A DNA stretch of 64,000 nt, from contig NMRA01000526.1 in assembly GCA_002633005.1 (NCBI GenBank), positions 107,678 through 171,677 on the forward strand, written 5' to 3'. The notes beneath the pieces were generated by a model. The model was given only the letters and a program-made list of their open reading frames with translations, was not told the origin of the DNA and made no database searches. The translations under genes were made by a program, and so were the position numbers. The stretch comes from Phoronis australis (Eukaryota > Phoronida > Phoronidae). Below are positions 19,600-31,735 of this stretch, piece after piece (position 1 is the first letter of the stretch; each line of letters begins with the position of its first letter).

Positions 19600-21676
19600 A
19601 GGAGAATGCCACCCGATTTAATTAGTCTTTTTTACCGTCTTAATCGGTCTATATCCACATCACCTCGTATACAGTCGATCTTACCTCGCAGAGAGGTGTC
19701 GCGTTCACCTGTGAGGAAGGTGAGAAACGACGTAGCGACGTCAGTGATTCTTCTGCAGAGTGAGTGCCGCTATGGTGTGGCATATCGCTCCCGCTTGTGC
19801 AAACTATGAAGCTGTGAGGAAAGCGGGTATATCACTTTTCCGATTTCCTCAAGAGCCCATAATGCCTCGTAAGTGGCTCGCGGTAGTGAAGAATGAAAGT
19901 CCATTAATGTATACCAAGAATGAGGCGGTGAATCTTCGCCATGTCTCAGTGGTCTGCATTTCGTCGGATCGGTTGTTCATCAGTTTTTGATTATGGAGAA
20001 TTGTAGTTGGCCATGAAAACATAAAAAATTACAATTAATTCAAGGCGTGAGAACATAACGTTTTATATTATTATATTTTGTGATGACTGACTCGTTCGTG
20101 AGGCTTCTGTTTAGGCCTCTGGGTGTAGATGTTTTCGTCAGTTCTTTTTCTCAACCTTCTCAATAAAAAACGTCGTAAGCACACCTCTGTTTAGATGTGG
20201 TGCAAAATCAGTATGGTCCGTGAGACGTGTCTGCGCTTCTCCAAGAAGGCGTTTCACCTGCGGAATTTCGTGGCTGCCAAACGCAAGCGTCAGTCGTTTC
20301 CATTATCGTGCAGTTAGCTCACTGACACCATGACAACTCATTCAAACGGTTTTCGGAACCATCATAGATTATAGACAACAGAATGTACTATAGTCTATGG
20401 AACCATGTATCCATTATATGTTCCATTGTCTGTGCACGTTCACGGAGCCTCTCTATTATTTCTTGATCAGTGTATTCCGGTTCGAACTGATACCCTGTGA
20501 AACCTAACGATCGACCTGTGAAGTCTTAGTCGGATGAGCGCTCGTCTAAGTCGGGATTAGAGTTGTCACGTTGACGTGTATTATCATTGTGCGTTCTGTT
20601 TCAAAATGAAGATTCTCACCCTAACCAATGCTTATATAAAACTGAAACAAAATTTGTCTCATTTGTTATGCATTGTATTGTTCGTGAGTGTAAATGTTTT
20701 GAGAAGCCAGCTATGAATAATCACTGCGTTACCTGCTTTGGATGCCGGCAATAAACTAATTGACAGACCGGGCACCGAGGCCGTGTGAGCGCATGCTAAT
20801 TCAGTGTTTGCTGACAGAAAGGTGTTGTGAAACAATAACTCAAATATATATCCTATTGTCAGATGTTAGGGGAATCTTTATTTAGACAGTCATATACATT
20901 ATTCGAATCTTTGTAACTGTACAACTTTTGCCGCCCTCACGGTTCAGTGGAATGAGAGTAACCTTACTTCGCGACCGCCGACGATCTAGTAAGTAGATTT
21001 GCAGTTTCACGACTAATTCATCAAATTAATCACGTGCACATTTTTTCTTTGGCTCACTTGTATAGTCTTTGTGTGAATGGAAGTTTAGTCTCCAACTTTG
21101 GCTGGTTTATGTTTGTGATGTCTTCAGACCGGTCGCGATGGGCCTGATCGGATTCCCTAGCCACTGGCTGGGATAGCAAGCGTTTTGTGTGTTTAGAACT
21201 GAAAAAAATCGTGAGTCTAAAATTACTGCACACAGCTATGTTCTCCTGTCTGTATTTCGCGGACGAGTAATTTGAATTTATCACCGAACATACCCCAAAC
21301 TCCCGCGACCGATCTTAGTGACTTGGGCTCTTCGAACTTTGTAGGCTACGGTACGTTCAAATTCCTAAAAATCCGTAACAGCGAAATAAAATAACACGTT
21401 TGTTCAATAACTTGGTGTATTTGTAAGGGTTTTACATCACATTTTGATGATTTATTGGTGTAAAACGGTGAATTCAATCGATAAGCTGACACCAGTAAGC
21501 GTGTAACTGTTGTGAACTGCTGACAGATTGCATTCGAACATATGACGTCATTGGTTACTTTCAACACCTCTGTCTGCCGTCAAGTGTCAGGTAAAGGAGC
21601 TGTACTTGCTGTTATCGAGTGGAGCCACGTGATCTAAATTGGCACAAACTAGGTTGTTTTTGGGTGGCATTCTCCT
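19600..21676 (+). mobile_element. Kolobok/T2-like DNA transposon, non-autonomous, TTAA-flanked
   Basis: Perfect 15-bp terminal inverted repeats, AGGAGAATGCCACCC and its reverse complement, are flanked by TTAA on both sides (19596-19599 and 21677-21680). The repeat pattern is mirrored over 20 bp when flanks are included. TTAA duplications with AGG-starting ends are typical of the Kolobok superfamily, including T2-type MITEs. The first third carries a broken THAP-like sequence (19760-19990), as expected for Kolobok transposases. The rest shows no transposase catalytic domain, so at 2077 bp it is probably an internally deleted derivative moved in trans. Confidence 0.82.
19760..19990 (+). pseudogene. 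Degenerate THAP zinc-finger fragment of a transposase
   Basis: The segment GISLFRFPQEPIMPRKWLAV matches the core of the THAP DNA-binding domain (G-[IV]-[ST]-x-[FH]-R-F-P...W). THAP requires C-x2-4-C near the start and C-x2-H near the end. Here the first Cys position reads Trp and the distal C-x2-H is disrupted, with a stop soon after. It sits inside the TTAA-flanked element, close to its left end, where the N-terminal transposase exon is expected. It is a relic rather than a host gene. Confidence 0.6.
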
Positions 21677-21780
21677 TTAAGTCGTCGAACAAAAAGTACA
21701 GCCGTACAGATGTAAATCATTCACTCTTTCGAAGAAAACATAGCTGTGATTGTAGTCCCCACTAACCTCATCTAAAATTT

Positions 21781-21912
21781 TGTTTAAAAATAACGACTGT
21801 CCTTTGCGAAGTAGAACATTAATCAAAATAAACGACTATAGCCCCAGTTCACCGGATGGCAATATTTGTTTAAAAATAACGACTTTTCTTGTGAAGTAGA
21901 ACATAAATCAAA
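21781..21912. repeat. Direct repeat, about 46 bp, period about 86 bp
   Basis: TGTTTAAAAATAACGACT followed by GAAGTAGAACATnAATCAAA occurs at 21781 and again at 21867 with a few changes. A third, weaker relative lies at about 11975-12010 (TTTTGTGACGTAGAACATC). Confidence 0.6.
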
Positions 21913-22120
21913 CTATGTTACGCCTGAGGAAACGTTGTACTGGCTTTGCAAAACTGTTACCCATCCTGTTTGTACATTGTTTTGTCATATGTCATTCATG
22001 TTGAGAATGCTGATCCTCCTGTTTTTGGAAGGGATAAATTTCTTCTTCAACAATATAAACTTATAATTTATAATTTAAAGGTTTGAACAAGGAAAAGGGC
22101 ACAGGACTTTCACTATCTCT

Positions 22121-22243
22121 CTCACACACACNNNNNNNNNNNNNNNNNNNNNNNNNNNNNNNNNNNNNNNNNNNNNNNNNNNNNNNNNNNNCACACACAC
22201 ACACACGCACACACACACACACAGACGCACACACAACACACAC
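22121..22243. repeat. (CA)n/(GT)n microsatellite containing an assembly gap
   Basis: CA dinucleotide runs lie on both sides of 60 Ns (22132-22191). The true repeat length is unknown; the gap was probably placed because the microsatellite could not be assembled. It directly abuts the 3' end of the minus-strand LINE, so it may have grown from the LINE tail. Confidence 0.9.
22132..22191. other. Assembly gap (60 N)
   Basis: A run of 60 ambiguous bases inside the CA repeat. Translations across it are meaningless. Confidence 1.
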
Positions 22244-22319
22244 TCATTCTACACTTCATCATTTAATAGAAATAACACTAAACAATGTATGAATTTAATA
22301 CATAACAAATTCATTGCAT

Positions 22320-24850
22320 GGAAGCACTGAGGCTCTCCCACATTCGAATTTTAATATTGTCCGGTTCTTTTTGTTTTTGAAAATAAAATATTGTAATTTT
22401 AACACATTTCAACATGATTAACTCAAAGGCAGACCAATATGGACGCAATTGCTGTTGGTTACGTAAATAAATAAAATATTGGGCGACAGAGATAACATAA
22501 TAAATCAATAGGGAGAATTCAAGAGAACTCAAATGGCAAAACATGAATTCATTCTTGGTTATTTTGAACATTAATCAACAATCTTTACACTACATTACAA
22601 TGGAAAAACTTGTGTTCAGTATTCTGCACTAGATTACCGTAAGAACATTTATTTGAATTAAAAGCCTTCATCTTATATAACAAAAAATTAGTATACACTA
22701 TGTTATGCAATAACATATACTTAAAAGATGCATGTGTCGAGGGGAAGTGTAAAAGGCAAGGAATATTGTTTTTAATTTCTTGTTTTGAGCAACGGTGCAA
22801 CAAATTTTCAAAATTGTCTGTTTTTGCAATACTTCTGTAACAAAATGTTTTTTTATTTTTTCTTTTGCAATTTTATTGTAATCTAAGCAAATTTTATTGT
22901 TGCAGGCAACCAACCGCTGATGACCTTAATTAATTTTTCTAGATAAAATACTACAAATTGAATTAAAACTCAGAATCTGAAAATGTTTTAATTTATATTT
23001 TACCTTGAGCACTTCCCATGATGATAGCTTATTTTCAGTATCAATAAAGTCATTGATGAAACGTAGCCCATTCTTAGCAAAATCTTTATAATGTAGTGAC
23101 TTGTTATTGAGTGTTATCTCTCTGTTATGCCATATAATCTGATCACAAGCAGGCAGATCTTTAAAAGCATTATGATTCAATTGCTCACTCACCGACAAAA
23201 CATCTCTAAAAAAACATCATTTACCGTTCTAAACAGTTTGTTTAGTTTAAAATTACATGACCACAACATTTCACCACCATAACACCTGAGGATAATTTTG
23301 TTGATAAAACTTCCAACTTCCACGTGCAGGAGACTGAAGTCTTTTAACTCAGTTGTCTAAAAGGCCTTAATTTATTGGGGTCATATCAGGGACTTTTAAA
23401 CCACTACCTTCATTAGAGGCCATTGCAAAGCTTTTCTTTATTTTAGGTTGTTTATCTGCCCAAATGATATCATTTAAAATTTTGTCGATTTGTTTACACA
23501 AATCCCTTGTCAATTCTAGGACAGATATGGCGTGAATCAATTTGGATAGCGCAACAGTTTTAACTATCATGACAATTCTTCCCTTGATTGTAAATTTTCT
23601 TACTTTTCAAATATTTCAAAGTTTCCTAAATTCCAAAAAAATTTCTTAAAAATTTTGCCAATTTATTCCTATTCATATTTACCTATATATAAGCCAAGAC
23701 ATATAATATTTCTTTTTGGCCAATTTATGTCATACTCAGACTGGTGGCCTAAAACATTCCTTCACATTTTCGCTTATTTAATTTAAGACCAGATACGTCA
23801 CCAATTAAAGACATTTGAGAAATTCAGAGCATTTTGGTCTCAGACATTTCGTCCTGAATAAATAAGATTGTATCTTCAGCATACTGGGCTATTTTGAATG
23901 CCCATCAATACGCAATTCTTTGATTAAGGTGTTATTTCTAAGGTAATGGCTGATGAGCTCCACACATAGCATAAAAAGCCGACTACTTAAAGGGTCTCCT
24001 TGACGAAGGACCCTCTTGGCGTTAAAATGATCACAAGTAAATCCATTGTTTTGAACACAATACACAATATCGTTATATATTATTTTATCCCTCGTTGAAT
24101 ATATTTGGGACCAAACTTAAAGGCCATAGGGGTTTTCTGAAGAAATGGCCAATTTAAACTGTCATACGCTTTCTTAAAATTTAAGAATATAATTTGTCCA
24201 TTAAGATTGTTATTTGTATAATACGATATTGTGTTCTGCTTTAATCTAATATTTTGACCAATGAATCGTTTTGAAACAGAAGTTTGGTGTGGATGAATGA
24301 AATTATGAATGTACTTATTTAGTCGGTTGGAAATAACCTTTGTAAATAATTTGTAGTCACGAATCAATAAGTAAACGAAACTGGTCGCCAATTTTCCAGA
24401 TTTTTTAATCCATCTGCATTTGTACTTTTGGGGAAAAGTGAAACAACACTTTGCCTTTGGGACGTTGAAAATTTTCCTGTTTTAAAACTGTAATTATTAC
24501 ATACCAAAAGATATTGTTTAATAGTATCCCAAAATGTTTTATAAAATTCGAAGCCTGGTGTTTTATTGTTTTGGGATTGTTTTAAAGCTTCATAGAGTTC
24601 ATCCTCTGGGATCTCTTGCTGCTAATCCTCCTAAATGTCCTGGCTGGACTGATTCGTCCGTTTTCCAACTAGTCCTGCAATGTCTGCGTCAGTGGAATGT
24701 AGTGTGTAGAGGTCACCATTCTTCTCAGCTCTAACCTTCATAACAACATCACTCAGAAGAATATCTATCTCCGGTTTCTGCATTCCAAGGAATAAGATGT
24801 CAAATATTGGCTAACAGCTTAAAGGTTAAATTAAGTGGGCTAATTAAACT
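22320..24850 (-). mobile_element. Dead 5'-truncated LINE (L1/Tx1-type ORF2: reverse transcriptase and C-terminus)
   Basis: On the minus strand, broken frames follow the order of an L1/Tx1 ORF2. ELYEALKQSQNNKTPG and FWDTIKQ lie near 24.5-24.6 kb. Reverse transcriptase block DYKLFTKVISNRLNKYI and GQIIFLNFKKAYDSLNW are at 24391-24080. The RQGDPLS block is near 24.0 kb. A YAED tetrad replaces Y-A/x-D-D near 23881. ALSKLIHAISVL is at about 23.55 kb, IIWHNREITLNNKSLHYKDF at about 23.1 kb, and a Cys/His-rich tail (CSYGN...HKFFHC) at 22803-22585. No endonuclease domain is seen. Frameshifts and stops separate the blocks. Confidence 0.85.
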
Positions 24851-25226
24851 AATCAATCAATTTTAAGCCTCTATACAGTCACCAGGTGGCGAGACCGTCT
24901 CGTCTACGAATCGGCTCACTAAGAACTGCTAAACAACAGGGTGTTCCATCGAAGCAGGTATCTCGGTGAAAACTGATATACCGGAGTAGAAGCAGACTCC
25001 AGCACCTTAAAAACAGCTAACCAGGTAGACTGAAAAGTTTCATCTAAAAGTTGTAGGCCAATGCAAGAGGACACGGTGGGGTAAGTGACTATAGAAATAT
25101 CATTCGGTCACTTTTATGCATAAATTCTGGCATTCGACAAACACAAGCTTGTGAAGGAGAGTAGCCATGTGTAAAAAATAAATTCACGCGTTGTGAAGAA
25201 AGAGGTGAAGCCACTGAAACACGTAC
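24851..25226. other. Intergenic, nothing recognised
   Basis: No similarity or structure noted apart from an AGGTGGCGAGACCGTCTCG short palindrome near 24890. Confidence 0.3.
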
Positions 25227-25370
25227 CTTATTTGATTTGCGTTGCAATTGACTAGCATTGTAAAATTCGCTTGTAAAGCACACGCCCGTTACTGCCAGTC
25301 CATCTTCACATGATATACGCGTTGAGTGTGGGTCAGTTTCAGTTGTAAACGTGACAACATTAGCCAAAAG
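25227..25370 (-). CDS. Possible orphan internal exon (48 codons)
   Basis: On the minus strand, an acceptor (TTTATTCAG) precedes 144 nt of open frame (48 codons, phase 0 at both ends) followed by a consensus donor (AAG|GTACGT). The peptide contains RISCEDGLAVTGVCFTSEFY, of balanced composition, while the plus strand of the same segment is full of stops. I recognise no family and find no partner exon, so the gene it would belong to is unknown. It could also be a chance open frame or a piece of a mobile element. Confidence 0.3.
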
Positions 25371-26736
25371 CTGAATAAATCTGACTAGACACCGATAACA
25401 ACAATGAAATAATTAAATGAAAACAGAAGTAACTGGACAGCAGGAACATGAAAACATAAAAGAATGCTGATGAGCAAGGACTCCTAGAAGTTTTGAGACA
25501 ATCATCGACGGACATACTAGACGGATTCTGTAAGGAAACTGGTCGATTTAGAAACCGTTCGACAGAATTTTGTTATTAAATTCTTAGCTTGTATAATTAT
25601 CATATATTCATCAAAACGTCATCAGAAAAACTATTCAAAGCGGACCTTTTTCAAACGGCATACTTTCCACTGGCCGACTAATAATACAAACCCTTGAAGT
25701 CCATTTTAAAGGATTCCAATACAGTGTACATAAAACCTTACAAACTTTGTGGCTTCCTGTGTGAAAAAAGAAATTTTTCACGACTGAGACTGCCGAATTA
25801 AACTGTTAAATATTACGTCACTATAACCTGACGCATGTTTAAGAATTAAGATATGTTTGAAAAGTCCCGCTAGAACTTGTTACCACAATCATGCATAGAG
25901 AAAGTAATACCAGTGCCGAAAGGCGTGAAAAAAATACTGTAAGTACTTTTAATTACTGCGGTGAAATGGCAACAGGTGGGTTCTTTTGTGACGCAAAGCT
26001 GTAGATTCAAAGTGCCATGATACACGTGCTCGAAAACTTGTGCCACGGTTGTCATAATGCGTCCATAGAGATTTCTGGATTTGTTGCAAAGAACTTGTGT
26101 CAATCACTTCTAAAATTGTTTAGTAATAACAACACTTTTGAGAAAAACCGTTAGTAAATCTCTACTTTTCGTAAAACAGCGGATGTTTTTTATGTTTCGC
26201 GATGACGTAATTTTATTCTTATTTCTAATTCCAGCATCATCTGACACTCTTATACTTTCACACGTTTTAAATGATATTGACTCGATTTATACACGTTTAA
26301 CTTTGTTTTCTCGAAACTATTCTAAAACCTTTTATATCAGGAAGGCAGTCTTGGAAAGGTGTTAAATCACGTTTATAGGTTTTGGTAGACGCAGGCGAAG
26401 AAATAACCCTATCCACTATCGGTGGAAAATTATTGTAAATCAAGTCACATCACCTGACACGATCATTTAAAAGCATAATTCTCCAAGTTTTTGATCCTCT
26501 GTCTGGATAAGTTTGAAAATGGGGCAAATATTCAAGAATAAGAAACGAGCCTGCAACATAACTCAAAAGTAGGCATGACCATCTGATCGTGATGCATGCT
26601 GAGAGATTGCATTTGCAGTTTTGTACAAACCCGCTACTTTGTAACTTTACACGGACGTGAGAAATTGTTGAGGACGACGTGCCGATCACAATTACCACTA
26701 TGTAATAATGTAACTCACCTAACGTGTTTAGTTTAG
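25371..26736. other. Non-coding or unresolved stretch upstream of the unidentified gene
   Basis: Upstream exons of the gene that begins (in this window) at 26737 would be expected here or further left, but none could be recognised. The minus-strand segment 25900-26112 has a coding-like frame after an acceptor (CAATTTTAG), but it does not join in phase to 25227-25370. Confidence 0.3.
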
Positions 26737-29700
26737 GCAAAAACGCCCTCCGATGCCGATGGGGCTTGTTGGGAGGAACCTAGGGCACAAAGAGGCTGTG
26801 GCCTTTGGAAGTGCCCTGCCACAATACATGCAGAAAGATAAAAACGACAAGCGCCGACAAACGTTACCCGAGGTCTCATTTGCTGAGGTACCATATGATG
26901 AACAAGTAATTACACACATTCCTTTTATTTAGAACATGTTTCAGTATTAATGAATCGATTTACCAGTAACTGTAAATACTCTGCAGTTTCGTAATTCATA
27001 CGGACGCTTGAAATTCGATCATGATTTTTAAAAACACTTATATCGGTTTACGAACGAATAGACATGTTTATGTATGTCACAAAACACACGGTGAGATTTT
27101 ACATGAGTATGTGAGGCGTCAGTCCTCAACCCCGCATCGAAAAAAGTTTATTGCCCTGTCTATCATTTTCAGTTCGTTCCTGCCGGGGCAGTGAGTCAAT
27201 CTCAAGCTACAATTTCATACAACGGCATGCTGACCAGTAATATAGCCCCGTTTAGTCCCGTGGAAGCGCCGTGGGTGTTGAACAACGGTGTCAATTCTGT
27301 CTCGACAGACTCTGTTAACCTGGGACAATGGCCTCCCACATGGACACAGCTGGACTCTGGGTGCATCTTTCCCACTCAGCCAAGTCAGTTTACTTATCCT
27401 CACGGAATACTACGCATGCCCATGTTCACAACAGCTCAGCCAATCACAAGCAGTCAGTGTGTTTATACGAACAATGAATATTCTTATGTTCCAAGTACTT
27501 ATAATACAGAGTATGGAATGCAGTTAAATCAACAACAGCCCATTTTATCAGATATGGCAGTAGTAGATCAGGCGCAAGTGCAAACAGTCGGAACCATTGG
27601 TGACGACAAGAAAACAGTCAATGTAAGTAACTGAAGTACATTATAATAGCCTATGCGTTTTTTGAAAAATAACAAGGATGAAAAACGACAAGACCCATTT
27701 TGTGACAGAATGAAGGCCAAATCAAGACTTTGGGGGTCGGGGACGTTTTTGTTAGGGGCGGAGCTCAGTTTTTAAAATTTTGCAATAGGCCTATCTCTTG
27801 CTAGTATGTGCACTTCATTGCAAACAGTCTGTTAACCAGCAGTTAATTTCCAAGTGATCTATTCGTGTGAATTAAGACTTCCAGACACAGGAAAATACAG
27901 TTAATCAAAATTTTTTTAAAAACCCACTTTCGTTGTCGTGGTGTATCAATTAGGTTATCTGAAATGCATGAGTATGGCAAGGAGTAAACAGAATGATTAG
28001 AAATTTTGGATCAAAGAAGTCAAAAGCCTTCACGTAAAGGAACACATCCATATGACTAAGGCACTTTGCGTCTCAGTACAATTCACAAAGTTAATACAAA
28101 TAGCGCGAGATCGAGACTGCATTTGAAATTACAATAATGGACCCCATCCTGGCTATTGTGATTTTTTTGCGTCCTCTCATATCAACAGTACTTCTGTAAA
28201 TTACACCAGTGTTTCAATTGAATATTGCTTTCATCTCTCAGGGGAGGCATTAATTGAGCAATTCCGTGACAAAATCTATTTGGGATGTGAATGGAGGTTA
28301 CCAACTGTAAATTTTTTGTTTGCTCAACGAATCTCAACTCAGAATAAATCAACACGCCAAAAGTTTCCGCTAAACAAATTTAACTTGTGCTTATTCGGCA
28401 ATGAAAGCAGATCGAGTGTCTCTCAAAAAGGCGAATAGATTGTCTCATGAGTTTGGCGATATCACATCAGTTTCCATGAGCTATTGTGGACGGCATACGA
28501 CTTGCAAGTAGCTTTCACCTGAGAGTGATCAGCATTAAGAGTAATCAATGGTGGGCCGGTTGTATCATGGAAGGGTATCTGCTGCGACTGCTGTGTACTT
28601 GGGACCGATTTTTAGTAATAATTTGAGTCAACAATGAACTGGACTATAATTAATCAGTGAATCAGAGTCTGATCTCCAAACTCAGATTTGAACCTTAAAG
28701 TTGTGTTGTGCCTTTTGTGGTACCTAAAAACGAAAACTGAATTGGCCTTCACTCCCATAAAATTGTCTCACAATATTCGCTGCCGACACGAACATCGAGA
28801 GCGTCAGCGACAACAGGCAAAAATACGCTTCCGGTTTTATTGGGGTTGGCAAATTTGAAATTGGTGCATGTACCGGCACATTACAGTTGCCAGCTCATTA
28901 GGGGTGAGCGTGGAAATGTTTTTAAGGTTATGCAGGACCCTAGAAAAGTGAACATCGTGTCTCAAAAACGGCTGACCGGACGCAAATGAAACTTTCACAT
29001 ACAATGCTTCGTGCGCTGTGCTCCACAACGTTATGAGTTGTTTAATGCCGGATCCACGTTTGCAGGAGGGCTAACAAAAATAAGACTATAATTACTTTTA
29101 TGGAAAAAAATCACCAGTTACATGAAACAAAAACGAAATTATAATTTAGAAACTGAAAAACATTTTTGAGATTTCATCATGGACATTAATATCAAACGAA
29201 ATTTGTTAACGTTATTTATGCCGTTGGTTTGCTATGAACGTACCCTTTTCTTTGCTAAATTTTACTAAAAAGGTATGGTCATGTGATCCGAAAGATGGCC
29301 TATTGGTGTAAAGGTAAAAATCTGATTCTATAGTCTTTCTTGGCTACTTTCAGAAAATAAATACTTCTACTGAGTAAAATTTTATAGTTTTGTACACATT
29401 TGACTGAATGCACAGATTTGCCGATTAACTTTTAACTCAACGTCCCTTCGGTTAGGAAGGCAACTAACGACGACATGCCCCTTAACCAATCCGCAATCGA
29501 GTACAAATGTTTAAGTTAATTCGAAGTGCGCCATGCAATTGGTGGATTTCTCAGTAGAACTTCGCCGGTACATAAATTAGACCGGATCTCACAGCAGTCT
29601 TCAGGGAAAACAGATGGGCAAAAAGAACAGTAGTTCGCAGGGTATTCACGGTAAAGTTTATGATGTATGCCTGTTTGAATTAAAGCTAACAAGTGCCAAA

Positions 29701-31589
29701 ATTATGACTGCACATCTTCTGATTCGTTTTCACAGCCGGAAACCTTTGGTTCACAAGACAGTTCAAACGTTCAGGAACTACAGTGCCAGTTAAGAAGTTT
29801 ACAGCTACATTGTGAAATGATCCAACAAACCATGGACCAGGAGAGAAGGAAATTAAACGGTAATTTTTATAAGAGTGAATTGTTAACGTGTTACTAATTC
29901 TTTGTACACGTTTGTTTGAAAAGATTAGTTGACACTGATATGAAGTAATTCAACAAAAATCGATGGTGCGGGTTTTATTTTTAAAACCTCTGGTTTGAAT
30001 CTGTTTTGTATTTGACAATAATTACTTCTGCTTAAACAATGCCCAACTGAAATAATTTTCATAAACATGACTACCGCGCACACGTGACCAATTATCAGAC
30101 TAGTTACTACGAGCGACTATAAGATACACATCTCTTCTGAATGGTAATCGCCCTAAACATTCCATAAGTAAATTACGGATTAGAAGAATGTCGCAACTAA
30201 TTAACTACATGTAGTTAACTAAAAAGCGTGCTATGTTTGCCTTTAGATTTTATACGTTGTGCTGACCCAACATCTCAATGCTTTTTCTTCTGCTTAGTAA
30301 GCAACTCCGTATTAAGTTCTTACGTTTCTCATTTACACGTTTATGTATCTAGGAATATCATAGACGATTTTTTACAATTTAAAAAAAAATCTTTTCTAAA
30401 AAATTGATGGTCCTTAGTCGGTGAATTGTTGAACTTAGATGCAGGCTGAAATCTCTATGACACCACCCCGAAAGAGCAAAGTGCATAATTTTTCAAGTAA
30501 AATAGCCCTCTAAAAATGTACTTTTCGGTGAAGTTTGACTTAGTGGGTGAACATTTGCTCATAAGTCTATATCCTAAACGCACTCACACAACGTGTTCAG
30601 GTCTAATAAGTGATCTTTCTCGTGAACTTTGTTGAAACACGAGTACACGGGTTTCGGACAGCCTCCTCGTGGACAGCCCCACACGGCAAAGTCCGCACAC
30701 CCATGGTAGCGGTGCGAAATTGGCGACGACCGAGTGCGGAAGGGCTGGCCATAGGGGATATAAAATTTGGGAGCAAAATTTGGGGGAAGCAAAATTAGTT
30801 CGTGTCCTATAATAATATTTACCTTACTACGACCACGCATAGCGTTGTGTGCAACTGTCGTTTGCTTCCCAAGGCCCTATTTTGATAATTTAGTTCTATA
30901 TGGCAACAGTTTCAGTGAAATGCCGATCAAAAAGGTATGGCTCTGGTACACTCGCAAAGGATTTTGCTATATTTGCATCACGCTTGCACCGGGAATTAGA
31001 AACGGTAACTACGGCAGGCGCGCCTTGACTGCGTTTGTACGAACTAGCCATCAGTGCGACACTGGATAACAATTACCGTTATTTCCCATTTCTCTCAACA
31101 GGTATCAGGAGTGCGTGTGAAGGACTGGTGCGAGAGATGCAAGCGGCTGGCCTGGATGAGAACGCCACGGTGTTAATGGACGCACTAGATAGCAGTATTG
31201 ACCAACCACTAATGAACAACTGCAATATCAACTCTAACAACCAGGCCCAAACAGAAGGTATAAGTTTTTCGAAACGTTAGAGTTTGGTTAGACCAAGTAC
31301 GTCACAATATTGAAAACAACTTTCGTCACATCAGTGCAGCCGCAACCAACCAACACACAGTGAAATTCTTCCTTTTGTTCGAATTTGAAGTAGCTTTAAT
31401 GAAAATGAAAATTTAATGCATTTTTTATTAAAATGTAACCATGGAAAATAGCTCAGTCAAATCTGTAGTATTTTAAAAAAGTTTTTACACAAAATAAAGG
31501 TGTTGCAACAAAACAAGATTGATCACCCTAATTGGATTTTTTCAGGAGAGAATCAGTCGGAAGAAGAAACCATTTCTTCAGAAGAGTAG
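26737..31589 (+). CDS. Unidentified protein, C-terminal five exons (Q/S/T-rich with likely coiled coil)
   Basis: Exons deduced from in-phase junctions: 26737-26905, 27173-27622, 29736-29859, 31102-31257 and 31546-31589 (stop TAG 31587-31589), about 313 residues. Exon one begins KRPPMPMGLVGRNLGHKEAV and ends in a basic stretch (KDKNDKRRQ) followed by LPEVSFAEVPYDEQ. The 450-nt second exon is low in charge and rich in Q, S, T, N, P and Y. The third and fourth exons give a heptad-like segment (VQELQCQLRSLQLHCEMIQQ to about REMQAAGLDENA), probably a coiled coil. The tail is acidic (NQSEEETISSEE). This layout recalls the regulatory half of a transcription factor or cofactor, but that is inference; no family was recognised. 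The N-terminal exons were not found, and the first acceptor could also be 5 nt upstream. Confidence 0.7.
27623..29735 (+). other. Intron of the unidentified gene
   Basis: 2.1 kb between the GTAAGT donor at 27623 and the CACAG acceptor at 29735. No repeat or RNA gene recognised. Confidence 0.55.
29860..31101 (+). other. Intron of the unidentified gene
   Basis: 1.24 kb between the GTAATT donor and the CAACAG acceptor. Open frames on both strands at 30574-31069 resemble nothing known. Confidence 0.5.
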
Positions 31590-31735
31590 ATCCAGCAGAA
31601 GGAAAAGAAACAAATAGAACAAAAATAATAGATGAAAAACAACCACATTTTTTATCATACTGGGAAGTAATTGGACAAAAATATGTTTCTTATTTTTTAG
31701 CATGCAAAACAAAACATTTTTAAAAGAACAAGTTA

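Noticed and set aside
22061-22292. Open frames running through the N gap
   Set aside because: They consist of CA repeat and ambiguous bases.
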